DNA of 64,000 nucleotides from Myxococcales bacterium (GTDB taxonomy: Bacteria; Myxococcota_A; Polyangia; Fen-1088), in NCBI GenBank assembly GCA_003142855.1, contig PLNW01000050.1, positions 1 to 64,000 of the forward strand, in the 5' to 3' direction. Shown in pieces: positions 41,693 to 51,100 of the stretch. A program made the translations under genes and the position numbers. The notes below the pieces were generated by a model. It did not search any database. It worked only from the letters and a program-made list of their open reading frames with translations, and had not been told where the DNA came from. How positions within the stretch are numbered: the first letter of the stretch is position 1; each line of letters starts with the position of its first letter.

Positions 41693-44493
41693 TCCCCGTC
41701 GTCAAGCGCGCTTCGCCCATTCTTGATCGCCTGCTGGTCGCGGGTCCCGACCCGGAGGGTGCGCGGCCGCGCTTGGAACGACTGCTCGAGGCCGGGGCCT
41801 CGCTGCCCGAGGACGAAGCGAGCCTGGGCCTGTTGGCGGCGCTGCTGTCGAGTGGCAGCTTCCTCACGGATCTGCTACTGGCCGACGTGGGTCGTTTGGC
41901 CGCGTTGCTGGCCGATCCCTTTCTCGACCGGCCCAAGCCGCGCGAGCGCACCGTGGCCGAGGTCAAAGCCGCGATGGCCGGCTGTTCCGAGCTGGCCGAC
42001 CTGCAGCGCCGGCTGCGCCGCTATCGACAGGTCGAGATGTTGCGTCTGGGCGCGCGCGAGCTGAAGCCCGGCAACACCCTGGAAGTGGCACGCGATCTCT
42101 CGGCCCTGGCGGATGCATGTCTGGATGCAGCGGTGGCTTTGTGCGAATCCCAATTGCAGTCGGGCTACGGCGCCCCAGTGTGTGCCGATGACAGCCCCGG
42201 CTTCGTGGTGCTGGCCATGGGCAAACTGGGCGGCGAGGAATTGAACTTCTCCTCGGACATTGACCTCATCTACGTGTACTCGTCCGACGAGGGACGCGCG
42301 GGCTCGCTCACTCTGCACGAGTACTACAGCCGGCTGTCACAGATGGTCACGCGCGCGCTCGCCGAGATCACCGGCGATGGTTTTGTGTTTCGCGTGGACT
42401 TGCGCTTGCGGCCTGAAGGCGGAAGCGGTGCCATCTGCAACTCGCTGGCCGCAGCCGAGAGCTACTACGAAACCTTTGGCCGCACCTGGGAGCGCCAGGC
42501 CCTGCTGCGCGCGCGACCGGCCGCGGGCGATCTCGACCTGGGTGCGCGCTTTCTCAGGACCGTCGAGCCCTTCGTGTTCCCGCGCTCGTCGGGACCGCGC
42601 ACCTTGGACGAAGTCCGCTCGCTGCGCCAGCAGTTCGTGGACAGCACCCGTCATCCCGGCTGGAACGTAAAGCTGGGGCAAGGCGGGATTCGCGACGTCG
42701 AGCTGGTGGCGCAGGCGCTGCAGTTGCTCTACGCCGGCAAGCGGCCTGACCTGCGCGAGCGCGCCACCCTGCCCGCGCTGCACAAGCTGGGGCTGGCGGG
42801 ACTGCTGACCGCGCAGGAGGTCCGCACGCTGACCGGCGCGTATCACCTGTGGCGCGCGGTCGAACACCGCATTCAGCTTGAGCAAGGCGCGCAGACCCAC
42901 GAGCTGCCGGCTGAGCCGAGCGGCCGCGAGCGGCTGGCGCGACGGCTGGGCCTGGCCGGCTACGCCGAGCTGGATGCGCTGGTGGCTGAGCAGCGCCAGG
43001 CGGTCGGCGCGGTGGCCGAGACCCTGGGCGAGCCGGAGCAGGGACCGTCGGCCATCGTGCTGCGCCTGCTCGATCCGGCCCTGCCCCAGCCGCAACTCTT
43101 GGCTGACCTGCAATCCTGCGGCTTTTCCGACGTGGATGCGGCCGCGGAAAACCTGGAACTGGTGCGCGGTCGCCTGGCGCCCACCTGGCTGGAAGAAGCC
43201 ATTGCCTCTCCCAATCCCGATCGCGCCTTGGATCGATTTCGCGATCTGTCGGTGCGCGCATCGACCGGGCTGGAAACCATGTTGCGCGAAGATCGCCAGC
43301 TCTTGACTATTTTGGCGGCCCTGTTTGGCACCAGCGAGCGGCTGTCGCGCCACCTGCTCACCCATCCTGCCACTTGGCCCAATCTGCTCTCGGGTCCAGG
43401 CGATCCACGGCCGGATCCGGTCGAGTGGCAAGCCCGGCTGCCAACCCGCCTGGCCGGCTGCGACTACGAAGAGGCCCTGCGCGAAATGCGCCGCTTTCAA
43501 GCCGAAGAAATCCTGCGCATCGGATTTCACGATGTGGCCGGCAATCTGGCCCACGAGGAGGTGTCCGCCCAACTGGGCCGCTTGGCCGAGGCCTGCCTGG
43601 CCCAGGCGGTGAATCGCGTGGCGGCAGAACTGGAGGCGCGCCTGGGAAGACCCGACGCCGAGCTGACCATTCTGGTGCTGGGCAGTTGTGGCGCGCGCGA
43701 GATGCGCTACGGCTCAGACTTGGAGTTGGTTTTCCTCTACCAACACGGAGGCACGACTTCTGCAGGGATCGACTATCAGGACTGGTTCGGCCGCCTGGCC
43801 CAGCGGCTGATCAGCGCGCTCGGCGCCTTGCTGGAAGAGGGGCGTCTGTACAACGTCGACACGCGACTGCGGCCCTCGGGATCGCAGGGGCTTCTGGTCA
43901 CCACCTACCAGGCCTTCGAGGACTACCATCACGAATTTGCAGCGCCCTGGGAACGCATGGCGCTGCTGCGCGCGCGGCCGGCGTTCGTGTTGCCCGGCGC
44001 GGGCGCGCCTAGTGATTTCGGCAATCGGCTAGAAACCATCGCCTATCAAACCCCGCCCAATGAAGACGCCCTGCGCGCGGACCTGCTGCACCTGCGCCAG
44101 CGCATCGAGAGCGAGCGCGCGGGCGACCCGGCCGAGTCGTTGCATCTGCGCTTTGCGCCTGGCGGGCTCACTGACCTCGAGTTCATCGCAGCCTGGGGCC
44201 AGCTTCGCCAGGGCGAGCGCGACCCGTCCCTGCGCACCACCCATCCGCCGACTGCTCTGCAGCGCATGGCCGAGCGGGGAGAGGTCGCCGGCGACATGCT
44301 CGACGACTATCGCTTTCTGCAAAGGGCCGGCCTGCGCCTGCGACTAATACGCGATCAGCACGACGACCGGTTGCATGCCGAGGACCGGTCGCCCTTGGCG
44401 CGCAGCCTGGACCTGAGCGAGGACCAACTTTCCTACGAGCTGAGCAAACGCATGGCGCGCGTGCGCGCGGAGTTTTTGCGAAGGTTGGGGTGA
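41668..44493 (+). CDS. glnE: Glutamine synthetase adenylyltransferase/deadenylase
   Basis: 941 residues, the normal length, with two nucleotidyltransferase halves. The N-terminal deadenylylase half has AMGKLGGEELNFSSDIDLIY and RVDLRLRPEGGSGAI. The C-terminal adenylylase half has LGSCGAREMRYGSDLELVFL and NVDTRLRPSGSQGLLV. In the second half the usual GKLGG is GSCGA and the metal-binding SDLDL is SDLEL, so adenylylation activity may be altered. It controls glutamine synthetase in response to nitrogen. The GTG at 41668 overlaps the phosphatase stop region. Confidence 0.93.
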   Translation: MRALGATLIPVVKRASPILDRLLVAGPDPEGARPRLERLLEAGASLPEDEASLGLLAALLSSGSFLTDLLLADVGRLAALLADPFLDRPKPRERTVAEVKAAMAGCSELADLQRRLRRYRQVEMLRLGARELKPGNTLEVARDLSALADACLDAAVALCESQLQSGYGAPVCADDSPGFVVLAMGKLGGEELNFSSDIDLIYVYSSDEGRAGSLTLHEYYSRLSQMVTRALAEITGDGFVFRVDLRLRPEGGSGAICNSLAAAESYYETFGRTWERQALLRARPAAGDLDLGARFLRTVEPFVFPRSSGPRTLDEVRSLRQQFVDSTRHPGWNVKLGQGGIRDVELVAQALQLLYAGKRPDLRERATLPALHKLGLAGLLTAQEVRTLTGAYHLWRAVEHRIQLEQGAQTHELPAEPSGRERLARRLGLAGYAELDALVAEQRQAVGAVAETLGEPEQGPSAIVLRLLDPALPQPQLLADLQSCGFSDVDAAAENLELVRGRLAPTWLEEAIASPNPDRALDRFRDLSVRASTGLETMLREDRQLLTILAALFGTSERLSRHLLTHPATWPNLLSGPGDPRPDPVEWQARLPTRLAGCDYEEALREMRRFQAEEILRIGFHDVAGNLAHEEVSAQLGRLAEACLAQAVNRVAAELEARLGRPDAELTILVLGSCGAREMRYGSDLELVFLYQHGGTTSAGIDYQDWFGRLAQRLISALGALLEEGRLYNVDTRLRPSGSQGLLVTTYQAFEDYHHEFAAPWERMALLRARPAFVLPGAGAPSDFGNRLETIAYQTPPNEDALRADLLHLRQRIESERAGDPAESLHLRFAPGGLTDLEFIAAWGQLRQGERDPSLRTTHPPTALQRMAERGEVAGDMLDDYRFLQRAGLRLRLIRDQHDDRLHAEDRSPLARSLDLSEDQLSYELSKRMARVRAEFLRRLG

Positions 44494-44544
44494 AGCCGCT
44501 GAACGGGACGGCTACACCCGAGCCGCCCCAATACTCGGCTGCCG

Positions 44545-45090
44545 CTATTTTCGCGGAAAATCTGGAACAGACCTCTTCCCATCGACGAGTTGATGCCAGT
44601 CGTCGCCGATGGGCTTCTCTTTGACCAGGTCAGGGAAAGAGCGCTTCAGTGGCTCGTAAAGATGTTTGCGCAGAAGCCCCTCGATAATGTTGATCCCATC
44701 GACCAGGGCCTTTGCGGTGTTGAATTCGTCCTGCCCGGTGTAGTCAGAAGTCAGGTGTGCAAGTTCCTTGTTTGCGCGTCGAAGCAGTCCTCCGATCACT
44801 GATCGTTCCTTGTTGGGCAAGTCCTCCATGGGCGCACTGGTGCCGCCCAACATATCCACGAAAACGGCGTCATTCCGCTTGCCGTCAACCGTCTTCAGTC
44901 CCAGGAACTCCGCGAACATCCTGATACTGATAAGTGCCGAATCTTTCGCCGCTCTAAGCAGATCGCAGTCGGGATGTCCAATTCGCTCCCTAAACCATGG
45001 TTGCCGGTCTCGGAAGGTCGTAAGGAGACAAAGCCGATGCGGAATGTGTTTATCGAGAAACGCGACCTTCTGAGCTTCCGTTAGTTCCAT
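44545..45090 (-). CDS. Hypothetical protein
   Basis: 181 residues, mostly helical and charged, with AAAGGAA just before the ATG. The opening MELTEAQKVAFLDKHIPHRL and the central GGLLRRANKELAHLTSDYTG have no family I recognise. No signal peptide or membrane segment. It lies on the same strand as the Gp37/Gp68-like gene 100 nt upstream and looks accessory. Confidence 0.6.
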   Translation of the reverse strand: MELTEAQKVAFLDKHIPHRLCLLTTFRDRQPWFRERIGHPDCDLLRAAKDSALISIRMFAEFLGLKTVDGKRNDAVFVDMLGGTSAPMEDLPNKERSVIGGLLRRANKELAHLTSDYTGQDEFNTAKALVDGINIIEGLLRKHLYEPLKRSFPDLVKEKPIGDDWHQLVDGKRSVPDFPRK

Positions 45091-45190
45091 GCGTTCCTTT
45101 CAGCCTTTCGCGTCTGTGGCTCGAAGATTCGTCAGCCTCGGCAGGACGGTCGAGACGCCTCCAGATCATCGTGCCCTCTCCGGAAGCGAT

Positions 45191-45988
45191 CTAGTACGCG
45201 GAGACACCACGAACAGCGCGCGCATGGCTGGGGACCTCCAGGCCGTCGCCACGGTCGCGGGGGCGCTTTTCTGCCGAGACCGCCGGCATCTGCGACCAGG
45301 TTTGACCCTCGAGTAGTCGTCCTGCCTTCTTCTTGTTCCGCCCGCCCCATTGTTTGAAAAAGAACGGCACACCGGCGCGGATGCATTGATCACGGATGTC
45401 GGTGACCCAGACAGGATCCATTGGACGGGCCTTCGGCCCCGACTCGCCGCCGACAATCACCCAGTCGATCCCTCGCAGGTCTAGGTTGGGAAGCGGCCCG
45501 AGGAGTGGCTCAAGGGACAGGAACTTCACCGCGGCACCAACACCACGGAGATCGTCGATGCGTCTCGTGTAGGTTGCCGTCTCGACGCTCACGCCCATCC
45601 AGATATTCGGCGCCCAGTCGAACTGGCGGTCGTGTGCGGCGAGACGCCCGGCGCGTTTGGTGAGCACCTGGAAGCGATGCCAATGCGCATCGCGCATGAC
45701 GCCGAAAACGCGCTGGATGAATTCAAGCGGCACATCCTCGTGGAAGAGATCACTCATCGAGTTGACGAAGATGGTCTGTGGCTTCTTCCAACGCAGCGGC
45801 AGATCGAGCGCGCGCGGCTGCAGGGTGAGCTTGAAGCCATTGCGGTAGTTTGGCTGACCCATCGCTTGCAGGCGCTCGGCCATGCGCTCGGCGTAGCAGT
45901 GTCTACAGCCCGGTCCCATCTTGTCGCATCCTGTCACTGGATTCCATGTGGATTCTGTCCACTCAATGGCGGATCCGAGGGCCATCAC
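45191..45988 (-). CDS. Phage Gp37/Gp68 (DUF5131)-family protein
   Basis: 265 residues beginning [20 protein letters not shown] with the conserved Cys cluster [14 protein letters not shown]. Then come [27 protein letters not shown]-type [24 protein letters not shown] and [17 protein letters not shown]. The family is carried by phages and mobile elements, resembles radical-SAM proteins in its Cys motif and often neighbours three-Cys-motif partner genes. No such partner is visible here. Its biochemical role is unknown. Confidence 0.88.
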   Translation of the reverse strand: MMALGSAIEWTESTWNPVTGCDKMGPGCRHCYAERMAERLQAMGQPNYRNGFKLTLQPRALDLPLRWKKPQTIFVNSMSDLFHEDVPLEFIQRVFGVMRDAHWHRFQVLTKRAGRLAAHDRQFDWAPNIWMGVSVETATYTRRIDDLRGVGAAVKFLSLEPLLGPLPNLDLRGIDWVIVGGESGPKARPMDPVWVTDIRDQCIRAGVPFFFKQWGGRNKKKAGRLLEGQTWSQMPAVSAEKRPRDRGDGLEVPSHARAVRGVSAY

Positions 45989-46326
45989 TGCACCATCCTG
46001 AGAAGGTGATTTGCGATCCGCAGCGCGATGGGCGCACCCGCCTGGTTACCCACAGCGAAGCAGAGAAGGTAGAGAGGGCAATTGGTGGAGTTGCGCAGGA
46101 CCTTCGGCTCCGGCGCGACGGCAGCAAACACCGCCTTCAACCGCGCATTGAAGCTCCATCGTGGCACGGACGTTTCTCGGCGTCTCTCAACTGCGCTACC
46201 ACTGGCCTCGTCGAATTGCCGGATGCAGGTCAGCAGCCTGTGCGTAGCCGCATCCAGGTGCGCCGCCAAATCCACTATCTCCCGACTCAAATCCTCGACG
46301 GAGAACATGATTGCATAGCTGAACAT
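45985..46326 (-). pseudogene. Truncated DUF222 (HNH endonuclease family) N-terminus
   Basis: The first ~43 codons (MFSVEDLSREIVDLAAHLDA, then TCIRQFDEASG) match the opening helix of DUF222-HNH proteins. The expected continuation with the Trp/Cys-rich segment is missing, and the frame runs through unrelated sequence to a stop that meets the Gp37-like start. Probably a fragment left by replacement of an HNH gene. Confidence 0.5.
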
Positions 46327-46463
46327 ATGTCCAGTCCTCTGTCAACGCATTTTTGCGTGAGTATTCGTGTTCGCGAAGACGCCGGCTCGCGTGCCTGTAG
46401 TTGGGTCAGTGATACGCTAGGCGGATGGAAGGGATAATCTACACACTTGACCCGGAGGCAGCC

Positions 46464-47321
46464 GTGACTCGTTCAATTCGACCTGGAACTGGTTGTTGTG
46501 TTTTCTCCGCTCTTCTCTTCGCCGCCCTGGCTGGCTGTGGTTCAGGCGGCTCGGGCAATTGCACACGCGTGGCCGGAGGGACACCTCCTGCCGTCGATGA
46601 GGTAACGGGGCTCCAGTTCAGTACGGCAACCACGATCCCGTCCAATCCCGCGCCTGCCGTACAGGTCACGGTGACCGATGTGGCAAAAGCCCAGGACGCA
46701 TACCAGGCGACGCTTGCACTGCCGGTGTTTCCACCGGGAACCTACAATTGCCCCGCAGACTGGGGTATCACCTACCAGCTAACCTTCCTTCTCGCAAACG
46801 GCAGCAACCTGACGGTGACAGAGAACCCGAGCGGCTGCCCGGTCGCGAACATCCCAGGCACATGCGTGCGATCCGTGGGCCCCACCTATTGGAGCCAGCT
46901 CGCACAGGACCTCGGCATACCCGAAGCTGAGATCAAAGATCCCTATCCCGCGAACGTAGGAGGAGACGCGTCCGCGCAAGACGGAGCGACGATCGATGCG
47001 CGCGGTTGCCTGGGCACCGCTCCGCTGTGTGCTAGCGGGACGGCGGGCGGAGAGTGCGGAGACTCGCTCACGGACGCCCAGTGCGTAGGCAGCACGTGGA
47101 AGTGTCCCACGGGAACGATTGCCGCGAGTCTCTGTGGTTGCTTCGACTGGCAGCCGACGTGCTCCCCAGGCACGGCCGGCGGCGCATGCGGGTCCGAGAC
47201 CGTCTCGCCGATTTGCGGTGGGGGACACTGGAGCTGCCCGGACGGGACGGTGTCCTCCGACGACTGTGCCTGCGTGCTCTCCGGCGACGGGGTAGCCGCA
47301 AACGACGGCGGCTGTCCCTGA
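46464..47321 (+). CDS. Cys-rich secreted lipoprotein
   Basis: About 285 residues. The GTG at 46464 is preferred because GGAGG lies 5 nt upstream and it puts the signal peptide at the N-terminus, with the lipobox Cys in AALAGCGSG; an ATG at 46425 also exists. A middle domain (YQATLALPVFPPGTYNCPAD) resembles small secreted modules of myxobacteria. The C-terminal ~100 residues carry two imperfect Cys-rich repeats (ASGTAGGECGDSLTDAQC; SPGTAGGACGSETVSPIC). Function unknown. Confidence 0.65.
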   Translation: MTRSIRPGTGCCVFSALLFAALAGCGSGGSGNCTRVAGGTPPAVDEVTGLQFSTATTIPSNPAPAVQVTVTDVAKAQDAYQATLALPVFPPGTYNCPADWGITYQLTFLLANGSNLTVTENPSGCPVANIPGTCVRSVGPTYWSQLAQDLGIPEAEIKDPYPANVGGDASAQDGATIDARGCLGTAPLCASGTAGGECGDSLTDAQCVGSTWKCPTGTIAASLCGCFDWQPTCSPGTAGGACGSETVSPICGGGHWSCPDGTVSSDDCACVLSGDGVAANDGGCP

Positions 47322-47496
47322 AGGCCGAACGGGACTCGCCAACCGTCCTATACCAAGAAGCTGCCCCAGTAGGTCGCAGGGCAACACATCGTTCGGCCTC
47401 GGTGTGGACCATCTGCCGCGGCCGCTCGACCGGCAGCGCGCGGCCGTCCGGCGCGGTCAACGTACGCCTGTGATGCACTTGACCCCGGCGCGCGCA

Positions 47497-47513
47497 GGTG
47501 TCACTGTTACACC
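47497..47513. promoter_or_regulatory. Palindrome at the Phd-like antitoxin start, probable operator
   Basis: GGTGT-CACTGTT-ACACC ends directly before the ATG at 47514. Phd-type antitoxins bind such palindromes to repress their own operon. Confidence 0.45.
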
Positions 47514-47762
47514 ATGGCGATGAGCATCAGCATTAAGCAGCTTCATCAGACCACAGGCGTGCATGTGCGACGGGCCGCCCAGTCCAGTTCTCCCATCGAC
47601 GTCACGGATCGGGGCAAGCCGGTTGCCGTGCTGGCCAACCCCGCCCTTCTAACACCCACACGCCGACGCCGCACCTTGCTGGCCGAGTACAAGGCGCTGC
47701 TTTCACGCAAAACCTCGGGCAGTGTGCTTCGCGATCTGGATGCGGTCCGGGGCGACCGATGA
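47514..47762 (+). CDS. Phd/YefM-family antitoxin
   Basis: 82 residues with the Phd fold signature: ISIKQLHQTTGVHVRRAAQS, PIDVTDRGKPVAVLANP, then a charged toxin-binding tail. A second ATG lies two codons in. The gene overlaps the PIN toxin start by 4 nt (ATGA). Phd-type antitoxins paired with PIN toxins form a common hybrid toxin-antitoxin type. Confidence 0.82.
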   Translation: MAMSISIKQLHQTTGVHVRRAAQSSSPIDVTDRGKPVAVLANPALLTPTRRRRTLLAEYKALLSRKTSGSVLRDLDAVRGDR

Positions 47763-48187
47763 TCGCGTGCGACACCTCCGCGGTGGCCAAGTTCTACGTG
47801 CCGGAGAAGGAATCGCCTTCCATTCGCCGGTTGCTTGAGCAAGCGGATCGGGTTTGCGTGTCCGAGCTGGTGCGGCCCGAGATCATGGCGGTCTTCCACC
47901 GCCGCCTGCGCGAAGGGAGCTGGAACCGGCGAGACTTTCTCGCGGCAGTTCGCCAGTTCCAGCACGATGACGTGGCCGGCTTCTGGACCTGGTTGCCCGT
48001 CGATGGCTTCATTCTCAAGGCTGCCGCCGAGATCTTCGCCACGCTGCCTCCGACGGTCTTCCTGCGCTCATCGGACTGCATTCACTTGGTCACGGCCCTG
48101 CATCATGACTTCACCGAGTTCCTTACCTTCGACGCCCAGCAAACCCGAGCCGCAGCAGCGCTGGGCCTGACCGCGGTGACTGGGTGA
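47759..48187 (+). CDS. VapC-like PIN-domain toxin
   Basis: 142 residues. PIN acidic residues are visible: Asp in MIACDTSAVAKFY, Glu in LVRPEIMAVFHR, Asp in RSSDCIHLVTAL and Asp in FLTFDAQQTRAAAALGL. It is a probable RNA endonuclease held inactive by the coupled Phd-like antitoxin. It is unrelated in detail to the VapC at 20273-20659, so the two modules are independent acquisitions. Confidence 0.87.
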   Translation: MIACDTSAVAKFYVPEKESPSIRRLLEQADRVCVSELVRPEIMAVFHRRLREGSWNRRDFLAAVRQFQHDDVAGFWTWLPVDGFILKAAAEIFATLPPTVFLRSSDCIHLVTALHHDFTEFLTFDAQQTRAAAALGLTAVTG

Positions 48188-48195
48188 CGGCCTTT

Positions 48196-49686
48196 CTACT
48201 GCAGGACGCGGACGAGCGCTGCGCTCGCGGCTGGGACATACACTGAAACGGTGTTTCCCGAAACCGTCTGAATGTAGGGTGCATTGCGAGGCCAATCGCC
48301 CGCGACCGAGACCTGGGCGTCAGCAAGGGTCACGGACCCTGCCGGTGCCGTCAGTGAGCCGGCAGGCGTGCCCTGCACATAGATCGCGCTGGCGCTGCTC
48401 ACCGCGGATCCCAGATCCACGGTGGCGTGGACGCCACTCGCGTCGTTCCTGTTGTTGAGCACCACGCTGGTAAATCCGTCCGCCTTGATGGCCCACGCGG
48501 TGAAGTATTGGGCGCTGGTGGTGACGGTCGTGGAAACCATCGAGCCTGTGCCAGCTTGGGTGAAAAGAAGCATACCGTAGTATTCCGGCTGTACCGCCAT
48601 TACGACGCCACCGCTCTCCTTGAGCGGCTCATAGTAGAAGGGAACCGTTCCATCCATTCCATTCTCATCGCCCTCGAAATTGACGCCGCTGCCGCCGCGC
48701 TTGGCAACCTCGAACATATAGTCGATCGCCCAGAGAGCCGAGATCAGGGTGTCGCTTAGACCCTGCTGACCGTGACCGGAGCAGGTGTTGTTTTCATCCA
48801 TGCGCCAGCCTGGGAGGTTGTTCTTTGTCGCTGCAGCCTGGATGGTATCGAAGATGTCGGTGAGTTGGGTCGTTGTTATCTGGAGGTTGGCCAATGAGCA
48901 TTCCGACGAACTGGATGCGGCAACGTAGGAGTGCTGCGCCAGAAGAGTGAACTTGTTCCCATATTTCGCCGTCATGGTGTCAGCAAATGGAGCACTGAAC
49001 GATACGGCAGATCTACTGGTGCAGCCCGGGCCAACCAACAAAGCCCCTGGCGTGGCGACGATGGCATCCGCGAAGCTCTCGTAGTCGGTTGTTTGAGACT
49101 CCCAGCTCCCAAATTTGTCGGGCTCGTTGCCGATCTCGATTCCGACGATGCTCGACGGACACTGGCTCATGACATAGGCCGCCTCTGCTGAGGAGGCGGG
49201 CACGTCGTCCACCTGAAAATTGACGCCATAGATGGCCTTGCTTCCCGTTGCGGCCAGAAAGTCGCAGAGGTGGTCGACTCCGCCGGTCGTGACCTTTGTG
49301 TTGAATGGCGGGCCGTTTGGCTGCGAGGGTGCGGTCCCTGTGCCAACCCAAGTGCAACGTTCAACATCGTTGGCTCCCAGCCGCAGCATCGGAGAACCAA
49401 GAAGCCTGTAGAGCGCAATCAGATTCGTGTTGTTGCTGGTGAGCGAGCCATTCATGATGTGCGTCTTTTCGCTGCTGAACCCGGTGAAGTCGGCACCGAT
49501 CGTCCCTAGCGTGGTGCCGGGGTCCACCGTCACTGTGGCCGGGGTCCCCGAGCCCGAGGGACCGCCAGGCACGGGCGTTCCCCATCCGGGGCTCGTGCCC
49601 GGGAGTGTTCCATCCTCGGGATACAGGCTGAATCCGCAGCTTGAGACCAAGGCGAGGAGGCCGACGACAGGAGCAAGGCCGCGCAT
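48196..49686 (-). CDS. Secreted GH79-like glycosidase lipoprotein
   Basis: 496 residues. The start at 49686 (MRGLAPVVGLLALVSSCGFS) follows AGGGGA and gives a lipobox at SSC. The catalytic barrel shows IVGIEIGNEPDKFGSW with the acid/base Glu and GWRMDENNTCSGHG with the probable nucleophile Glu. A C-terminal beta-sandwich ends VSVYVPAASAALVRVLQ. GH79 enzymes release glucuronic acid from arabinogalactan and other polymers, which would feed UxaC. Substrate specificity is inferred from family only. Confidence 0.82.
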   Translation of the reverse strand: MRGLAPVVGLLALVSSCGFSLYPEDGTLPGTSPGWGTPVPGGPSGSGTPATVTVDPGTTLGTIGADFTGFSSEKTHIMNGSLTSNNTNLIALYRLLGSPMLRLGANDVERCTWVGTGTAPSQPNGPPFNTKVTTGGVDHLCDFLAATGSKAIYGVNFQVDDVPASSAEAAYVMSQCPSSIVGIEIGNEPDKFGSWESQTTDYESFADAIVATPGALLVGPGCTSRSAVSFSAPFADTMTAKYGNKFTLLAQHSYVAASSSSECSLANLQITTTQLTDIFDTIQAAATKNNLPGWRMDENNTCSGHGQQGLSDTLISALWAIDYMFEVAKRGGSGVNFEGDENGMDGTVPFYYEPLKESGGVVMAVQPEYYGMLLFTQAGTGSMVSTTVTTSAQYFTAWAIKADGFTSVVLNNRNDASGVHATVDLGSAVSSASAIYVQGTPAGSLTAPAGSVTLADAQVSVAGDWPRNAPYIQTVSGNTVSVYVPAASAALVRVLQ

Positions 49687-49877
49687 CAGAATGTCCCCTG
49701 GGCTGACGGTCCCGAAGGATGCGACCCGGATCCTGCCGGCACAAGGACTGCGCATCGAGTTCGGTCCTTCTTGAAGGAGACGGCACCGATTGTAGCCGAT
49801 GTGCGCCGGCGTGTCGCCAGGCAAACCTCAGGCCGACAGTTGCACTTGCGCCGACTCTGTGGTTTCTGTGCTCTGTG

Positions 49878-50573
49878 GTGACAAGAGTCAGCCAACCGGC
49901 CGTGCGTCGTCTCGCCGCTCTCATTGCGAGCCTGTGGTGTTTGCCCGCAACTGCTCAGCCGACGGAGACCGGAGAATTTCGCACTCCCGATCTGGTCGAG
50001 CTTTCGCGCCGCGATGCCAGCATCCATCTCGACATCCGCTATGCCACCAGCGACAACTTCACTGGCCACAAACTCTACGCCGAGGCGCGGGCGTTTCTGC
50101 AGCGACCGGCAGCCGAGGCGTTGCTGCGCGCGCATCGGGCACTCAAGGCACAGGGCTACGGCCTGCTGGTCTTTGACGGCTACCGTCCCTGGTCGGTGAC
50201 CAAGACTTTCTGGCAGGTGACCCCGCCTGACAAGCACAAGTTCGTGGCCGACCCGCAGAAGGGATCGCGCCACAACCGCGGCTGCGCGGTCGACGTGGGC
50301 CTGTACCATCTGCGCACGGGAAAGGAAGTCGCCATGCCCAGCGCCTTTGATGAAATGTCGGAGCGGGCGGCCGCTGACTACCCGGGCGGCACAGTTGAAC
50401 AGCGGCGCACGCGCGCGCTTCTGCGCCAGGCTCTGGAGAAAGAGGGATTCAAGGTCAACCCCGACGAATGGTGGCACTTTGACTACCAGGACTGGCGCCT
50501 GTATCGCGTCCTGGATGTGCCGTTTTCCGAGATCCACGTCAGCCCGCGCGCGCCCGACGCCGGGCGATTGTGA
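49878..50573 (+). CDS. VanX/DdpX-type D-Ala-D-Ala dipeptidase, exported
   Basis: About 231 residues. The GTG at 49878 (or 49875) gives a signal peptide RLAALIASLWCLPATAQ. The M15D zinc-site motifs are complete: GSRHNRGCAVDVGLY (His and Asp ligands) and NPDEWWHFDYQDW (Glu base and His ligand); DGYRPWSV matches the conserved Arg. It cleaves D-alanyl-D-alanine, for peptidoglycan recycling rather than vancomycin resistance, as no vanHA genes are present. Its 3' end overlaps the convergent ArsC-like gene by 35 nt. Confidence 0.88.
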   Translation: MTRVSQPAVRRLAALIASLWCLPATAQPTETGEFRTPDLVELSRRDASIHLDIRYATSDNFTGHKLYAEARAFLQRPAAEALLRAHRALKAQGYGLLVFDGYRPWSVTKTFWQVTPPDKHKFVADPQKGSRHNRGCAVDVGLYHLRTGKEVAMPSAFDEMSERAAADYPGGTVEQRRTRALLRQALEKEGFKVNPDEWWHFDYQDWRLYRVLDVPFSEIHVSPRAPDAGRL

Positions 50574-51006
50574 TTGAGACGCGACAGCGGTCGTCGACGT
50601 GGGTATTTCTGCGGTATTTTTGCCCACGACAAGGAAACATGAACCATGTCGGCGACAGCCAGGTGGCCCAGACCTCGGGCACGAAACCCACTGTGGCGCG
50701 ATCGCCGGCACGCACGATGGGGGTGCGCAGCAGCAGGGGATCGTCGAGCAGCGCCTGCTCGATGCGCGGGCCGGTCGGCGCCGCGTACTTGAGGCCACGC
50801 TCAAGGTAACGCTTGCCCTGGCGATCGATCAGGTTCTCGACCCCGGCCACGGCATTGGCGATCTTGCGCAGCTCACCGGCGGACGGACCCTTGCAGGCCA
50901 AGTCGATCATCTGGAAGGACACGCGGCGCTCTTTGAAAAAGCGCTCGGCCTTGCGCGTATCAGGGCACTTGCGGGTTCCGAAGATCTGGACGTTGTCAGC
51001 GGGCAT
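50539..51006 (-). CDS. ArsC/Spx-family thioredoxin-fold protein
   Basis: 155 residues. The opening VQIFGTRKCPDTRKAERFFK has the single redox Cys of the arsenate-reductase-like fold. The segment ELRKIANAVAGVENLIDRQG and PLLLRTPIVRAG (Arg plus cis-Pro region) are typical. The last ~40 residues look like read-through beyond the domain, into the region convergent with the dipeptidase. It may be a YffB-like glutathione-dependent reductase. True arsenate reduction is not implied. A GTG 18 nt upstream is an alternative start. Confidence 0.78.
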   Translation of the reverse strand: MPADNVQIFGTRKCPDTRKAERFFKERRVSFQMIDLACKGPSAGELRKIANAVAGVENLIDRQGKRYLERGLKYAAPTGPRIEQALLDDPLLLRTPIVRAGDRATVGFVPEVWATWLSPTWFMFPCRGQKYRRNTHVDDRCRVSITIARRRARAG

Positions 51007-51100
51007 GCAACGCCATAATCGCACGGCTCACGGTTGATGGGGACATTGCCGGCAGGTTGACGTACTATCCCCAAACTTCCGCCCACAAGGGATAGGACCC

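Noticed and set aside
49719-49877. N-terminal extension of the VanX-like protein from 49719
   Set aside because: It lies opposite the promoter region of the GH79 gene, lacks protein character and would bury the signal peptide.
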